Origin: an uncultured Ruminococcus sp.
Lineage (GTDB): Bacteria; Bacillota; Clostridia; Oscillospirales; Acutalibacteraceae
Length of the DNA: 64,000 nt
Direction of reading: 5' to 3'
Assembly (NCBI GenBank): GCA_902786345.1
Contig: CADACB010000003.1
Location: forward strand, 21,919-85,918
Position numbers and translations under genes: made by a program. This document shows positions 28,266 to 37,671 of this stretch, piece by piece. The notes below the pieces were generated by a model, which saw nothing but the letters and a program-made list of their open reading frames with translations, was not told where the DNA came from and did no database searches. Numbering within the stretch: position 1 is the stretch's first letter; each line of letters begins with the position of its first letter.

Positions 28266-31030
28266 GACCTGTCATATTAACAATGTCTGCGTTCGGACCA
28301 TATGCAGGAAAAGTAACTTTGGAGCTTGATAAGCTTGGAAAGAGCGGACTTTACCTTATAACCGGCAATACTGGTGCAGGAAAGACAAGTATTTTTGATG
28401 CAATAACATATGCTCTTTTCGGAGAAGCCAGTGGAGATAACAGAACCTCAACAACCTTTCGTTCAAAATATGCTTTGCCTGAAACCACTACAGAGGTAGA
28501 ACTTGTATTTGAATACGGAGAAAAGCGTTACCGTATAAAGCGTAATCCTGAGTATATACGTCCAAAGCTCAAGGGAGATGGACTGGCTGTAAAAAAGGCA
28601 AATGCAGAACTTTATTATCCTGACGGTACTGTTGTAACAAAGCTTAAGGAGGTCAACAAGGCAGTAACCGACATACTTGGAGTTGACAGAGAACAGTTCA
28701 GACAAATTGCAATGATTGCACAGGGAGATTTTTTAAAGCTTCTGCTTGCATCAACATCTGAAAGAAAGGAAATATTCCAGAAGATTTTTCACACAAACGG
28801 ATATGCAATTCTGCAAAAGAAGCTCAGTGAAGAAGCAAACCGGCTTGAAAACGAATATAAATACCTCAGACAAAGTATAGACCAATACATAAACGGAATA
28901 ATTTGTGATGATGACAATGTACTGTCGATTGAGGTGAGAAAGGCAAAGAACGGTGAATGTACAGCTGAAGAAACTGACATATTGCTCGAAAAGCTGATAA
29001 TGAATGATAAGAAATATGAAGAGGAGCTTTCCGAAAAATACGCTGAGGCTGACAAAAGGTATAATGATATAACAAAGCTGCTGACAAAAGCGGAACGTTA
29101 CAAAGAGGATGAAAAGAAGCTTGAAAAGCTTACAGCACAGCTTGTTGAAGAAACTGTAAAATCATCTGAATTTAAATCAAGAGTACAGCAGGAAGAGGCA
29201 AGACAGCCGGAAATAAAAAAGCTTTCAGAAAGCATAGCAGAACTTAAGGCGGAATTACCGGATTATACAGAAGCTGACAGTAAACAAGCCGAGCTTGTAA
29301 AGCTTGACGAAAACATATCAAAAACCTTGACTTCTATAAACGAAAAGAAAAAGAATATTGATATACTAAAGAACGACATTGAAAAGATAAAGCCTGAGCT
29401 TAAGGAACTTGAAAGCTGCGGTGAACAACAGGCAAGACTTGAAGCACAAAAAAAAGAACTTTCTTTGCGTATAAAGGCTGTTGATACATTAAAGAGTGAG
29501 TTAAAGTCGATAAAAGGCTTGAAAGCTGAGCTTTCATCGGCACAGAAGGAATATCTATCACTTTACGAAAGCGCCGGAAAACAGCGTAGAATATATGAAA
29601 CCGGCTATAAGCTGTATCTTGACGAGCAGGCAGGAATACTTGCTCAGGAGCTGAAAGAAAATGAACCCTGTCCTGTTTGCGGATCTGTTCATCATCCGTC
29701 ACCTGCACAAAAGTCTTCAAAAGCTCCCTCAGAAAATCAGCTTGATAAGATGAAAAGTGAAAGCGAAGCAGCAGAAAAAAGGGCAGTTGAAGCCAACAGC
29801 AGGGCGGGCAGTATCAAAACAGCATATGAAGAAAAAAAGGCAGCAGCCCTTAAGTTTGCAAAACAGACCTTTGAAACAGATAAATACGGAAGTGTTGCCG
29901 AACTGTTGAATGATAAAGAACAGGAAAACAAGTATCTTTCGGATAAACTAAGAAAAGACGAAGAAACTGTCAGATCAGGACTTAACAGAAAAAAACAGCT
30001 TTCAGAGCAGCTTCCTGAAAAGGAAAAACAGCTTGATAAAATCATCAAGCAGCTTGATGAGCTTGAAAAGAATTTTATAGCAGGCAAAACAGAAAAGGAA
30101 AATATACAGAATAGACTTTCAGAGCTTAAATCAAGATTTAAATTTTCTTCCGGTAAAGAAGCGGAACAGGAGATCAGAAAACTTCAGGATAATCAGCAAA
30201 CACTTGAAAACTCATATAAAAAGGCAAAGGATGAGTTTATAACGTCTGAAAAAAAGACAGCCGCATTAAAGGCGGCTGCACAGGAACTGAAAAACGGTAT
30301 GCAGGATAAGACTGATATTGATATTGAAGCAGAGAAGGAAAAACAGGCTGAGCTTCTGAATAAAAAAACTTTTCTTACAGAAAAAAGCAAAAGCGTTTCG
30401 GCAAGACGTTCAGCTAATACAAATGTTCTCAAAAATATTTCCCAAAGCTTTTCAGATATGAAGAAAACAGAGGAAAAACGTCAGTGGGTAAAGGCATTAT
30501 CTGATACCGCAAACGGCAGTATAACAGGCAAGGAAAAGATAATGCTTGAAACATATATACAAATGACGTATTTTGACAGAATCATTGAAAGAGCGAATAT
30601 AAGGCTGATGATAATGAGCGGCGGACAATATGAGCTTAAACGCAGAAAAGAGCCGGGAAATTTACGCAGCCAGAGCGGTTTGGAGCTTAATGTAATTGAT
30701 CATTATAACGGCAGCGAAAGGGAAGTAAGCTCGCTATCGGGCGGAGAATCCTTTAAAGCATCATTATCTCTTGCACTTGGACTATCTGACGAGATACAAT
30801 CCTCAGCAGGTGGAATAAGACTTGATACTATGTTTGTTGACGAGGGGTTCGGTTCACTGGATGAAGAATCTCTTGAACAATCAATAAGGGCACTTTCAGA
30901 GCTTTCTGAAGGCAGCAGGCTTGTAGGAATAATTTCCCATGTAGCCGAGCTTAAGGAAAAAATAGAAAAGCAGATTATTGTAACAAAACATATAACAGGC
31001 GGCAGCACTGCGGAAATAAGGGTGTTATAA
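28262..31030 (+). CDS. sbcC: Exonuclease SbcC, ATPase subunit
   Basis: Rad50-like SMC ATPase partner of SbcD. Walker A is GNTGAGKTS near residue 40. Two long coiled-coil arms flank a zinc-hook CxxC (EPCPVCGSVHH) near 480. The ABC signature is SLSGGESFKASL and Walker B TMFVDEGFGSLDEESL near the C-terminus. The length of 922 residues is slightly below the Escherichia coli enzyme. Start at ATG 28262 overlaps the sbcD stop and has GGAGG eight bases upstream. Confidence 0.96.
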   Translation: MRPVILTMSAFGPYAGKVTLELDKLGKSGLYLITGNTGAGKTSIFDAITYALFGEASGDNRTSTTFRSKYALPETTTEVELVFEYGEKRYRIKRNPEYIRPKLKGDGLAVKKANAELYYPDGTVVTKLKEVNKAVTDILGVDREQFRQIAMIAQGDFLKLLLASTSERKEIFQKIFHTNGYAILQKKLSEEANRLENEYKYLRQSIDQYINGIICDDDNVLSIEVRKAKNGECTAEETDILLEKLIMNDKKYEEELSEKYAEADKRYNDITKLLTKAERYKEDEKKLEKLTAQLVEETVKSSEFKSRVQQEEARQPEIKKLSESIAELKAELPDYTEADSKQAELVKLDENISKTLTSINEKKKNIDILKNDIEKIKPELKELESCGEQQARLEAQKKELSLRIKAVDTLKSELKSIKGLKAELSSAQKEYLSLYESAGKQRRIYETGYKLYLDEQAGILAQELKENEPCPVCGSVHHPSPAQKSSKAPSENQLDKMKSESEAAEKRAVEANSRAGSIKTAYEEKKAAALKFAKQTFETDKYGSVAELLNDKEQENKYLSDKLRKDEETVRSGLNRKKQLSEQLPEKEKQLDKIIKQLDELEKNFIAGKTEKENIQNRLSELKSRFKFSSGKEAEQEIRKLQDNQQTLENSYKKAKDEFITSEKKTAALKAAAQELKNGMQDKTDIDIEAEKEKQAELLNKKTFLTEKSKSVSARRSANTNVLKNISQSFSDMKKTEEKRQWVKALSDTANGSITGKEKIMLETYIQMTYFDRIIERANIRLMIMSGGQYELKRRKEPGNLRSQSGLELNVIDHYNGSEREVSSLSGGESFKASLSLALGLSDEIQSSAGGIRLDTMFVDEGFGSLDEESLEQSIRALSELSEGSRLVGIISHVAELKEKIEKQIIVTKHITGGSTAEIRVL

Positions 31031-31072
31031 ACTTCGGAAATAAACGAAAAACATTCTGTTTTTATGCCGGGT

Positions 31073-31140
31073 GCAGGGGCTGAGTCCCTGCCGGGGGTCA
31101 AGGGCAAGGAGTCCTTGTGGGATTCAGGGCAAAGACCTGA
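31073..31140. repeat. Three consecutive short GC-rich hairpins after sbcC
   Basis: Hairpins are GCAGGG/CCCTGC (31073-31078, 31086-31091), CAAGG/CCTTG (31099-31103, 31113-31117) and TCAGG/CCTGA (31124-31128, 31136-31140). Their loops share a GGC(A/T)(A/G)AG-like core. The stretch is much GC-richer than its flanks and lies between the convergent ends of sbcC and coaX. It looks like a member of an intergenic repeat family; only one copy is seen here. Confidence 0.55.
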
Positions 31141-31152
31141 CATTGCTCAGAG

Positions 31153-31944
31153 TCAGTGACGGCTGTTCAGGTTGAATATGATCTCAAGACCTATGAGAAG
31201 AAGCTCATCGTTTATAATTATGTTGTGAGTGCAGAATGGAATTATCTTAGGAGCAAGTCCTCCGGTAGCAACAATGGTCATTGTTTTTGAGCAGTCATCA
31301 TTTTCAGATGGCAGCTCAGTGCTCATACGGTCAATAAGACCGTCAATCATTGCAGCATTTCCGAAGATAACTCCGGAACGCATACAGTCGGCTGTGTTTG
31401 TGCCGATTGCCTTTACAGGTGCATCCAAGCCTATACTCTGGAGTTGGGCTGCATTTTTTGTAAGCGATTCCATAGCGACCTTAACGCCAGGAAGAATAAC
31501 GCCTCCGCGATAGCATTTGTTTTTGTCAACAACACAGATAGTAGTTGCAGTACCCATATCAATCACCATAAGCGGTTTGGGATAGAGGGCAATTGCGGCA
31601 ACTGCACCTACAACAATATCACTTCCAAGCTGTGCGGGATTGTCAATTTTAATATCAAGTCCTGTTTTCAGACCAGGACCTACAATGAGAGAGGTGTGTC
31701 CGGTTACTTTTCTTACGGCTGCCTGCAATGTACTTATGATCTGAGGTACTACCGAGGATATTATAGCTCCGCTGAAATTTTTTGTAGATATGCCGTTAAG
31801 CTCAGTTATCATCTTTATCTGAATTGCATATTCATCCTCGGTTTTGCCCGGGTCTGTGCTGAGCCTTGAAATGAAAGAGGTTTTACCGTTCTCTATTCCT
31901 CCAAGGACAATGTTTGTGTTTCCAACGTCTATTGCAAGAATCAT
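31153..31944 (-). CDS. coaX: Type III pantothenate kinase
   Basis: Phosphorylates pantothenate, the first step of coenzyme A synthesis. The 263-residue ASKHA-fold protein shows the phosphate-binding IDVGNTNIVLGG at the N-terminus, GPGLKTGLDIKIDNP, the IDMGTATTICVVD strand and GGVILPGVKVA. Its ATG overlaps the stop of the upstream mscS-like gene by four bases. Confidence 0.95.
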   Translation of the reverse strand: MILAIDVGNTNIVLGGIENGKTSFISRLSTDPGKTEDEYAIQIKMITELNGISTKNFSGAIISSVVPQIISTLQAAVRKVTGHTSLIVGPGLKTGLDIKIDNPAQLGSDIVVGAVAAIALYPKPLMVIDMGTATTICVVDKNKCYRGGVILPGVKVAMESLTKNAAQLQSIGLDAPVKAIGTNTADCMRSGVIFGNAAMIDGLIDRMSTELPSENDDCSKTMTIVATGGLAPKIIPFCTHNIIINDELLLIGLEIIFNLNSRH

Positions 31945-32834
31945 AATGATTTCTCCTTTTTGTTCTGATTTTCTATAATATGTACGTCAAGCTGATTGAA
32001 TGGGATAGCAATATGGTTTGCATCAAGTGAGTTCTTTATGGATTCCTGCATTTCCTCAAGCATATTCCAATAGTCCTCAGATCTGCACCATATCCACACA
32101 CTCAGATCAACGCTGCTTTCATTGAGCGTCTGTACCGCAACACGGTTGTATTTTTCCTGTATTACCCTATCGTTGTTATTGATAAGCTTCATAATAACTT
32201 CTCTTGCCTTCTGAATATCCTCGCTGTATGCAATGGGGATTATAAGGTCAATACGTCTTTCTTCCTGAACAAAATAGTTTACTATATTATTCGAGGTAAG
32301 TCTTGAATTAGGGATGAGTATTTCCTTGTTGTCATATGTACAAAGCGTGGTATACATCATATCTATTTTTACCACCTTTCCTTTAAGTCCCTCGGTTTCA
32401 AGATAATCGCCTATTTTGAATTTGTGGTTAAGTATTATAAGAGTTCCGCTTGCAACGTTTGCAAGACTGTCTTTCAGGGCAAGACCTATTGTTACGGCAG
32501 CAGCACCAATGGTCGCTATAATGGTTGTGACGTTAAATCCCAATGTTGAAAGTACGCATATGACAACAATGGTTTTAAGAGAAAAATTGATGACAGAATG
32601 CAGAAAGCTTATCACTGTTGAATCAGCTTTTGCCTTGTTCATCGCCTTGGTTATAATTCTGCATATTATTTTTGTTATCCACCAGCCAAGCAGAAAGATG
32701 ATTGCTGCTGAGATAAGCCTTGGTAAAAAATCAATAAACCAACTATATGCCGTGTCGAGCCATTTTTGTGCAAGGGATAATTTTTCTTCTACGGACTGAG
32801 CTGCTTCTGACTGATCAAGAGGTAAAAAATACAT
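31941..32834 (-). CDS. MscS-family mechanosensitive channel
   Basis: A small-conductance channel that releases solutes under membrane tension. The 297-residue protein has three helices in the first 125 residues, a pore helix rich in Gly and Ala (IGAAAVTIGLALKDSLANVA), the beta domain with GDYLETEGLKGKV and IPNSRLTSNNIVNY, and an alpha/beta C-terminal part. Start set at ATG 32834, with AAGGA nine bases upstream, rather than the GTG two codons before. Confidence 0.93.
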   Translation of the reverse strand: MYFLPLDQSEAAQSVEEKLSLAQKWLDTAYSWFIDFLPRLISAAIIFLLGWWITKIICRIITKAMNKAKADSTVISFLHSVINFSLKTIVVICVLSTLGFNVTTIIATIGAAAVTIGLALKDSLANVASGTLIILNHKFKIGDYLETEGLKGKVVKIDMMYTTLCTYDNKEILIPNSRLTSNNIVNYFVQEERRIDLIIPIAYSEDIQKAREVIMKLINNNDRVIQEKYNRVAVQTLNESSVDLSVWIWCRSEDYWNMLEEMQESIKNSLDANHIAIPFNQLDVHIIENQNKKEKSL

Positions 32835-33026
32835 AACCACACATCCTTATCAAATTGTTTTACCGTAAAATTTCTGTATATGAATAATTATAGCACATTT
32901 CCGGAAATTATAAAATAATATTATGAAAAATATGAACCGCCGCCGGGTTCACCTGATGTATTTTATTTTATGCCTCAATTATCTTAATCAGTATTTTACA
33001 CTAACATAAATAATTTATCAATATGT

Positions 33027-33055
33027 TTGCAAAATACGTCGAATTATTGTATTAT
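33027..33055 (+). promoter_or_regulatory. Promoter of the MORN-repeat gene
   Basis: TTGCAA (33027-33032) and TATTAT (33050-33055), spacing 17 bp, about 30 bp before the start codon. Confidence 0.55.
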
Positions 33056-33086
33056 ATAATACAAAGGCAGAGAGGGGATAGTTATA

Positions 33087-35996
33087 ATGGATAAGATAAT
33101 GCTTCAGGATACGGATAAAGAGCTTTTGTATTATGGTGTATACAATACCTCTGTCGATATGTGGGACGGCAAGGACGTTATGTGCCTTGCACGTAAGAGA
33201 TTTTTTGAAACGGGAATAAAGCAGAAAAAACGCAGTACGATAAAAACTGATGTTGGTGTATACAGCTACTCTTATACAATAGAAGACGCAGCGGTTCTGA
33301 AATATAAAAAAACAAAGGGAGGTCATCTTGCTGAGCGTTCAGTTGAGTCAGACGGGGGTTATTATATCGAAACTCTTGACGCTTCCGGAAAGACTGTAAA
33401 AAGAATGTATTGTGACAAACGTCACAGTTGGCTCAGAACGGAGTATTATTCCCCGACTGATCATAATGTCTATATGACGATCTTTCCGCTTACTGATAAT
33501 GATAAACCGGCTTTGTCGGTAAAAACGGCTTCAGGGACAAGAATACTATATCCGTTTAATATCACGTTTGATAAAGAGATAACCTCAGAACTGAATATTA
33601 TCTCCGGAGAACCTTCAATTTTCTGTGTTACAAATGCAGGAAGTTTTTATTTCTGCGGAGAAGGTGAAGGTCAGAAAAGAAGAGCTTTGCTTGAAGAACT
33701 GCTGGAAAAAAAGAAAAATGATGACGCCCTTCATCAGAAGGGTGAGGGTGAAAAGCCGGATGTAACACCTTCGTTCGTTATTAATGCAGAAAATTATATG
33801 AATGGAGAAAAAAGCTTTGACCTGAAAAACAGCAGGGAAATATACATTGATGAGCAAGAGAACAAGCCTGATGCTGATGGCGATAATGAAAGCTATATGG
33901 AATCATCTGACGAAAATAAAAATGTCACTTCTGATGAGAAGACAGAAAATGATGATAAAGACTTTTTTGGAAAGCTTGAAAGCATTGCTAAACAAAGCCT
34001 TGAAGCTGACAAAGCAAATGATGATAAGCCGGAGAAAATCAAAAAGGAGTCTGGTGCCAATAATTCTTCAGATAATGAAACGGCAGATGAACAGCAGAAT
34101 ACAGAACCTGATAAATCGATTTCTGATGATAAGCCATCGTCAGATGACAAAACAGCTGACGAAGAAGAAAATACTCAGGAGGCAGCAGATCTTACGGAAT
34201 TTTCAGGATTAAAATATGAAAAAGGAGATATACCTTCTGTTCACGAGCTTAGCTGTGAATTTGCCGGGGAGTGTCCATATGAAACCGTAGATAAACAGAT
34301 CATACAATCAGGCGGCAGACAGTATTATTACTTCGGAGAGCTTAAGGATAATAAACGCATCGGCAGAGGAAGAACCGTTATGAAAAACGGTGATACGGCT
34401 TATGAGGGTGAATATCTTGACGACAGGCGTGACGGCTTTGGAGTATATTATTACAAAACCGGAATGCTTTGTTACACAGGCAACTGGAAACAGAATAAAC
34501 GGGAAGGCTTAGGCGTTTCTTTTTCATCATCAGACGGCAGTGTAAGCGTCGGAGAATGGAAAAATGATTCTCAGATAAACGTTGGTGCAAGCTTTGACAG
34601 CAGCGGAAAAATGCTTTATGCCGGAGGAATATCCGACGGAAAACGCAGCGGTGCAGGTGTAACATATAACGAGAATGATAAGACCTATTTTGTGGGAAAA
34701 TATAAAGACGGAAATTTTCTGGGAACAGGCACTCAGTTCAGCTTTGACGGTGAACTGCTTTATACCGGTGAATATAAAAATAACAGCCGCAGCGGAAAAG
34801 GAACATCATATAATTCAGACGGAAGTGTGCTGTATAAGGGTGAATGGAGGAACAATCTCTATAACGGAGAGGGAACACTCTGTCTTGAAGACGGCACAAC
34901 CCTGAAGGGCAGCTTCAGAAACGGCAGGGCACACGGAAAATGTACCCTTACTGATAAAGAAGGCAGAATAATATATATCGGCAGTTATATTGACGATGTA
35001 TATAACGGAACCGGAAGACTGTTCTATGATGACGGAGGATATGCTGAGGGCAGGTTTGTTGACGGAGAGCCAACGGGAGTATTCAATGAATATAACTGTG
35101 ATAAAAAGCTTGTTTATTGCGGCGAGTGGACAGATATGCACCGAAACGGAAGGGGCATAGAATATAAAAACGGCGAAAAGCTTTATGAGGGTGAATTTGT
35201 GAATTCACTCTATAATGGTGAAGGCAAGCTCTATAAGGACGGAAATGCATTCTATACAGGCAGCTTTAAGGACGGCAGACGTGAAGGTTTTGGTATAGAA
35301 TATAAAAACAATGAAATGATATATAAGGGTATGTGGAAAAATGACAAATATAACGGCTGCGGAATATTGTTTGAAGACAGCGAGCCGCGTTTTGCAGGAA
35401 TATTTGATGACGGCGAAATGAACGGAAGAATCAATGAAATATCCGGACGCAGCGTTATAAAAAGGTCACTTTATTCTCACGGAGAGCTTACATATACCTG
35501 TGAGTATTCAAAGGACGGTTCGCTTGTATACTATGGAAATATGAGCGGTAATCTGAGAAACGGTATGGGCTGCAGTTTTATTGAGTCTGCCGAAAAGCAG
35601 TTTGAGGGTATATTCAGAAACGGTGAACCTGATAAGGCTATGAAGGTTTCGCTCAGAGAGCTTGCAGAGCTGCCAAGATGTGCAGAGCTTGAAAATACTG
35701 AATATGAGCTTTACCGGACAACGCCTGAATATATAATTGAAAAGAGCATAGCGGCGTCTGATTCTTCGGGAATATATACAGGCAGACTGAAAAACGGCAA
35801 GCCTGACGGCAGGGGTACGATACTTTATTCGGATCATCGCTATACCGGCAGATTTGCAGACGGTTCTCCTGAGGGAGAGGGGATTGTCTATATGAACAGC
35901 GGAGAGGTTTATAAGGGCATTTTCTCAACAAAGCCGCTTGCAGATTGCAGAACAATGATACTTGCCGATATTACATATTACTATAGAGGTGTTTGA
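33087..35996 (+). CDS. Large MORN-repeat protein with unknown N-terminal domain
   Basis: A 969-residue protein with no signal peptide or membrane helix. Residues 1-215 form a domain I do not recognise, with DKELLYYGVYNTSVDMWDGK at its start. Residues 225-390 are acidic, Asp/Glu/Lys/Ser rich and probably disordered. From about 415 to the end come about 20 MORN repeats of roughly 23 residues (YEGEYLDDRRDGFGVYYY style). Bacterial MORN arrays are structural or lipid/protein-binding modules; the function is unknown. It is followed directly by a HAD phosphatase. Confidence 0.88.
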   Translation: MDKIMLQDTDKELLYYGVYNTSVDMWDGKDVMCLARKRFFETGIKQKKRSTIKTDVGVYSYSYTIEDAAVLKYKKTKGGHLAERSVESDGGYYIETLDASGKTVKRMYCDKRHSWLRTEYYSPTDHNVYMTIFPLTDNDKPALSVKTASGTRILYPFNITFDKEITSELNIISGEPSIFCVTNAGSFYFCGEGEGQKRRALLEELLEKKKNDDALHQKGEGEKPDVTPSFVINAENYMNGEKSFDLKNSREIYIDEQENKPDADGDNESYMESSDENKNVTSDEKTENDDKDFFGKLESIAKQSLEADKANDDKPEKIKKESGANNSSDNETADEQQNTEPDKSISDDKPSSDDKTADEEENTQEAADLTEFSGLKYEKGDIPSVHELSCEFAGECPYETVDKQIIQSGGRQYYYFGELKDNKRIGRGRTVMKNGDTAYEGEYLDDRRDGFGVYYYKTGMLCYTGNWKQNKREGLGVSFSSSDGSVSVGEWKNDSQINVGASFDSSGKMLYAGGISDGKRSGAGVTYNENDKTYFVGKYKDGNFLGTGTQFSFDGELLYTGEYKNNSRSGKGTSYNSDGSVLYKGEWRNNLYNGEGTLCLEDGTTLKGSFRNGRAHGKCTLTDKEGRIIYIGSYIDDVYNGTGRLFYDDGGYAEGRFVDGEPTGVFNEYNCDKKLVYCGEWTDMHRNGRGIEYKNGEKLYEGEFVNSLYNGEGKLYKDGNAFYTGSFKDGRREGFGIEYKNNEMIYKGMWKNDKYNGCGILFEDSEPRFAGIFDDGEMNGRINEISGRSVIKRSLYSHGELTYTCEYSKDGSLVYYGNMSGNLRNGMGCSFIESAEKQFEGIFRNGEPDKAMKVSLRELAELPRCAELENTEYELYRTTPEYIIEKSIAASDSSGIYTGRLKNGKPDGRGTILYSDHRYTGRFADGSPEGEGIVYMNSGEVYKGIFSTKPLADCRTMILADITYYYRGV

Positions 35997-36016
35997 ACGA
36001 AATATGGAGGTGCACT

Positions 36017-36841
36017 GTGAAGACATTATATATCTCTGACCTTGACGGAACGCTTCTTGACAGAAATGCGTGTTTAAGCGAGCGTTCTTTAAAGCTGATA
36101 AAAGGTCTTATATCACAGGGAATGTTGTTTTCGGTTGCTACTGCAAGAAGTCAGTCGGCAGTAAAGATTCTTGAACAGCTTGATATAAATATCCCCAGTG
36201 TTCATCTTAACGGTGTTCTGATGTATGATTTTAAAAAAAGAAAATATATTGGCTGTACTCCCATGAACACAAAAACCGCCCTTAAGATAATAGAAATACT
36301 GAAAAGCTTTGACAGAATGTCATTTGTCTATAAATTTGATTCTGACTGCGGAATCAATGTGGAATTTGAAAAGCTGTCTAATGAAGTTGAGAGAAATTTC
36401 TTTGATGTACGAAAGAACAGTGATTATAAAAGCTTCCGACAGATTGACAATATAACCGTAAGTGATGAAGAAAAGGCAATATATTTCACAATGGTTGACG
36501 AATACAGTCGGCTTCACCCGATATATACAGAAATAAAAAAGCTGAGTGGGGCAAAGCCGACGTTATACAGAGATAATTATTCTGATATGTATTTTCTTGA
36601 GGTATTCAGTTCTGATGCAACAAAGGCTGCCGGAGTAATAAAGCTGAAAAAGCTTTTAAATGCTGACAGAGTAGTTGCGTTCGGAGATAATCTTAATGAT
36701 CTTGAAATGCTAAGGGATGCAGATATTGGCGTTGCAGTAGGAGACAGTGTTGAAGAGGTGAAAGCACAGGCTGATATTGTAATCGGCAACAGCTATGAAG
36801 ACGGTGTTGCCGAATATCTTAAGCTGGCATGGATAAATTGA
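36017..36841 (+). CDS. HAD-superfamily Cof-type phosphatase
   Basis: A hydrolase of small phosphorylated metabolites, 274 residues. Motif I is SDLDGTLLD at the N-terminus; the Lys of motif III and motif IV GDNLNDLEMLRDADIGVAVG are present, with a C2-type cap in between. I choose GTG 36017, preceded by GGAGG six bases upstream. An in-frame TTG 24 bases earlier overlaps the MORN gene stop and lacks a site. Operon with the MORN gene is likely from the spacing of 20 bases. Confidence 0.9.
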   Translation: MKTLYISDLDGTLLDRNACLSERSLKLIKGLISQGMLFSVATARSQSAVKILEQLDINIPSVHLNGVLMYDFKKRKYIGCTPMNTKTALKIIEILKSFDRMSFVYKFDSDCGINVEFEKLSNEVERNFFDVRKNSDYKSFRQIDNITVSDEEKAIYFTMVDEYSRLHPIYTEIKKLSGAKPTLYRDNYSDMYFLEVFSSDATKAAGVIKLKKLLNADRVVAFGDNLNDLEMLRDADIGVAVGDSVEEVKAQADIVIGNSYEDGVAEYLKLAWIN

Positions 36842-36842
36842 T

Positions 36843-37475
36843 TTATCTGACAGAGCTTTCAGGTGCGAACGGAACGGTGTCAAACACCTCAATAACACGG
36901 TCACGCATCCATAGCATAGGTGTTATTCTTGCTGCAAAGCCATAGCCGTTGTCCATTCTCCAACGATAGCTTTCCGCCTGAGGAAGTCCGAATACAGAAA
37001 GTATTGTCATAATAACGCCGCCGTGGGTAACAATGGCGGCTGTTTTAGTGCCGGAGGATATTATGTCTTCAACAATACGTTCAAAGCCTTTGCAAACTCT
37101 TGAAGCAAACTGCTTGCCGCTTTCACCGCCCGGAGGAGGAGTTTTGTCAGAATTCTGAAGCCATAAGGCAAATGCCGGATCGCCTGCAAGCTCTGAGGCA
37201 CTTTTACCTTCCCATTCTCCGAAGCTGCATTCACTCAGCGAACCTACCGTTTTGATTTCATGTGACGGATAAATTATCGAGCAGCTTTCAATGCATCTTG
37301 AAAGCGGACCGGAATATATTTTTTCAGCATAAGGATAACCGAATTGTTCTGAGATCTGCTTAAGTGAGCGTTTGCCTTTTTCTGACAGACGAGCGTCTGT
37401 GCTGCCAATATACCTGCCTTTCAGAGTTTCTTCGATTGCTCCGTGCCTTATGAAGTAAAGTGTGTATGACTGCAT
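36843..37475 (-). CDS. Histidine phosphatase (phosphoglycerate mutase-like)
   Basis: A 210-residue branch-1 histidine phosphatase. The RHG motif (FIRHGAIEETLKGRYIGSTD) is near the N-terminus and the second catalytic His is in IVTHGGVIM. It resembles alpha-ribazole phosphatase/CobC, but no cobalamin genes are nearby, so the substrate is open. Start at ATG 37475 follows AAGGA; an in-frame ATG four codons upstream overlaps that site. It converges with the HAD gene one base apart. Confidence 0.85.
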   Translation of the reverse strand: MQSYTLYFIRHGAIEETLKGRYIGSTDARLSEKGKRSLKQISEQFGYPYAEKIYSGPLSRCIESCSIIYPSHEIKTVGSLSECSFGEWEGKSASELAGDPAFALWLQNSDKTPPPGGESGKQFASRVCKGFERIVEDIISSGTKTAAIVTHGGVIMTILSVFGLPQAESYRWRMDNGYGFAARITPMLWMRDRVIEVFDTVPFAPESSVR

Positions 37476-37537
37476 TTTGAAATTCATCCTTTTTTGTCAA
37501 AAAATAGCATTTGACCCCGAAAAAAATAAAAAATAAC

Positions 37538-37566
37538 TTTACAAATTGTTTTAAATGTTATATAAT
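37538..37566 (+). promoter_or_regulatory. Promoter of the XRE regulator
   Basis: TTTACA (37538-37543) and TATAAT (37561-37566) with 17-bp spacing. Confidence 0.7.
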
Positions 37567-37601
37567 TTACGTACTGTTTATATTTTAAATCAGGTCAGGG
37601 T

Positions 37602-37670
37602 TTAAAGTTCTGAAAATCAGAACCTTTAATAATATATAATTTTGAACGTTTAATGTCAAGGGGTTCAAAA
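37602..37670 (+). promoter_or_regulatory. Two inverted repeats in the leader of the XRE gene
   Basis: The first is TTAAAG-TTCTGA-AAA-TCAGAA-CCTTTAA (37602-37629), a near-perfect palindrome with one extra C. The second is TTTTGAAC (37640-37647) and GTTCAAAA (37663-37670), whose right arm overlaps the region just after the AAGGGG ribosome site. Both lie between promoter and start, as expected for autoregulation or an RNA switch. Confidence 0.55.
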
Positions 37671-37671
37671 G

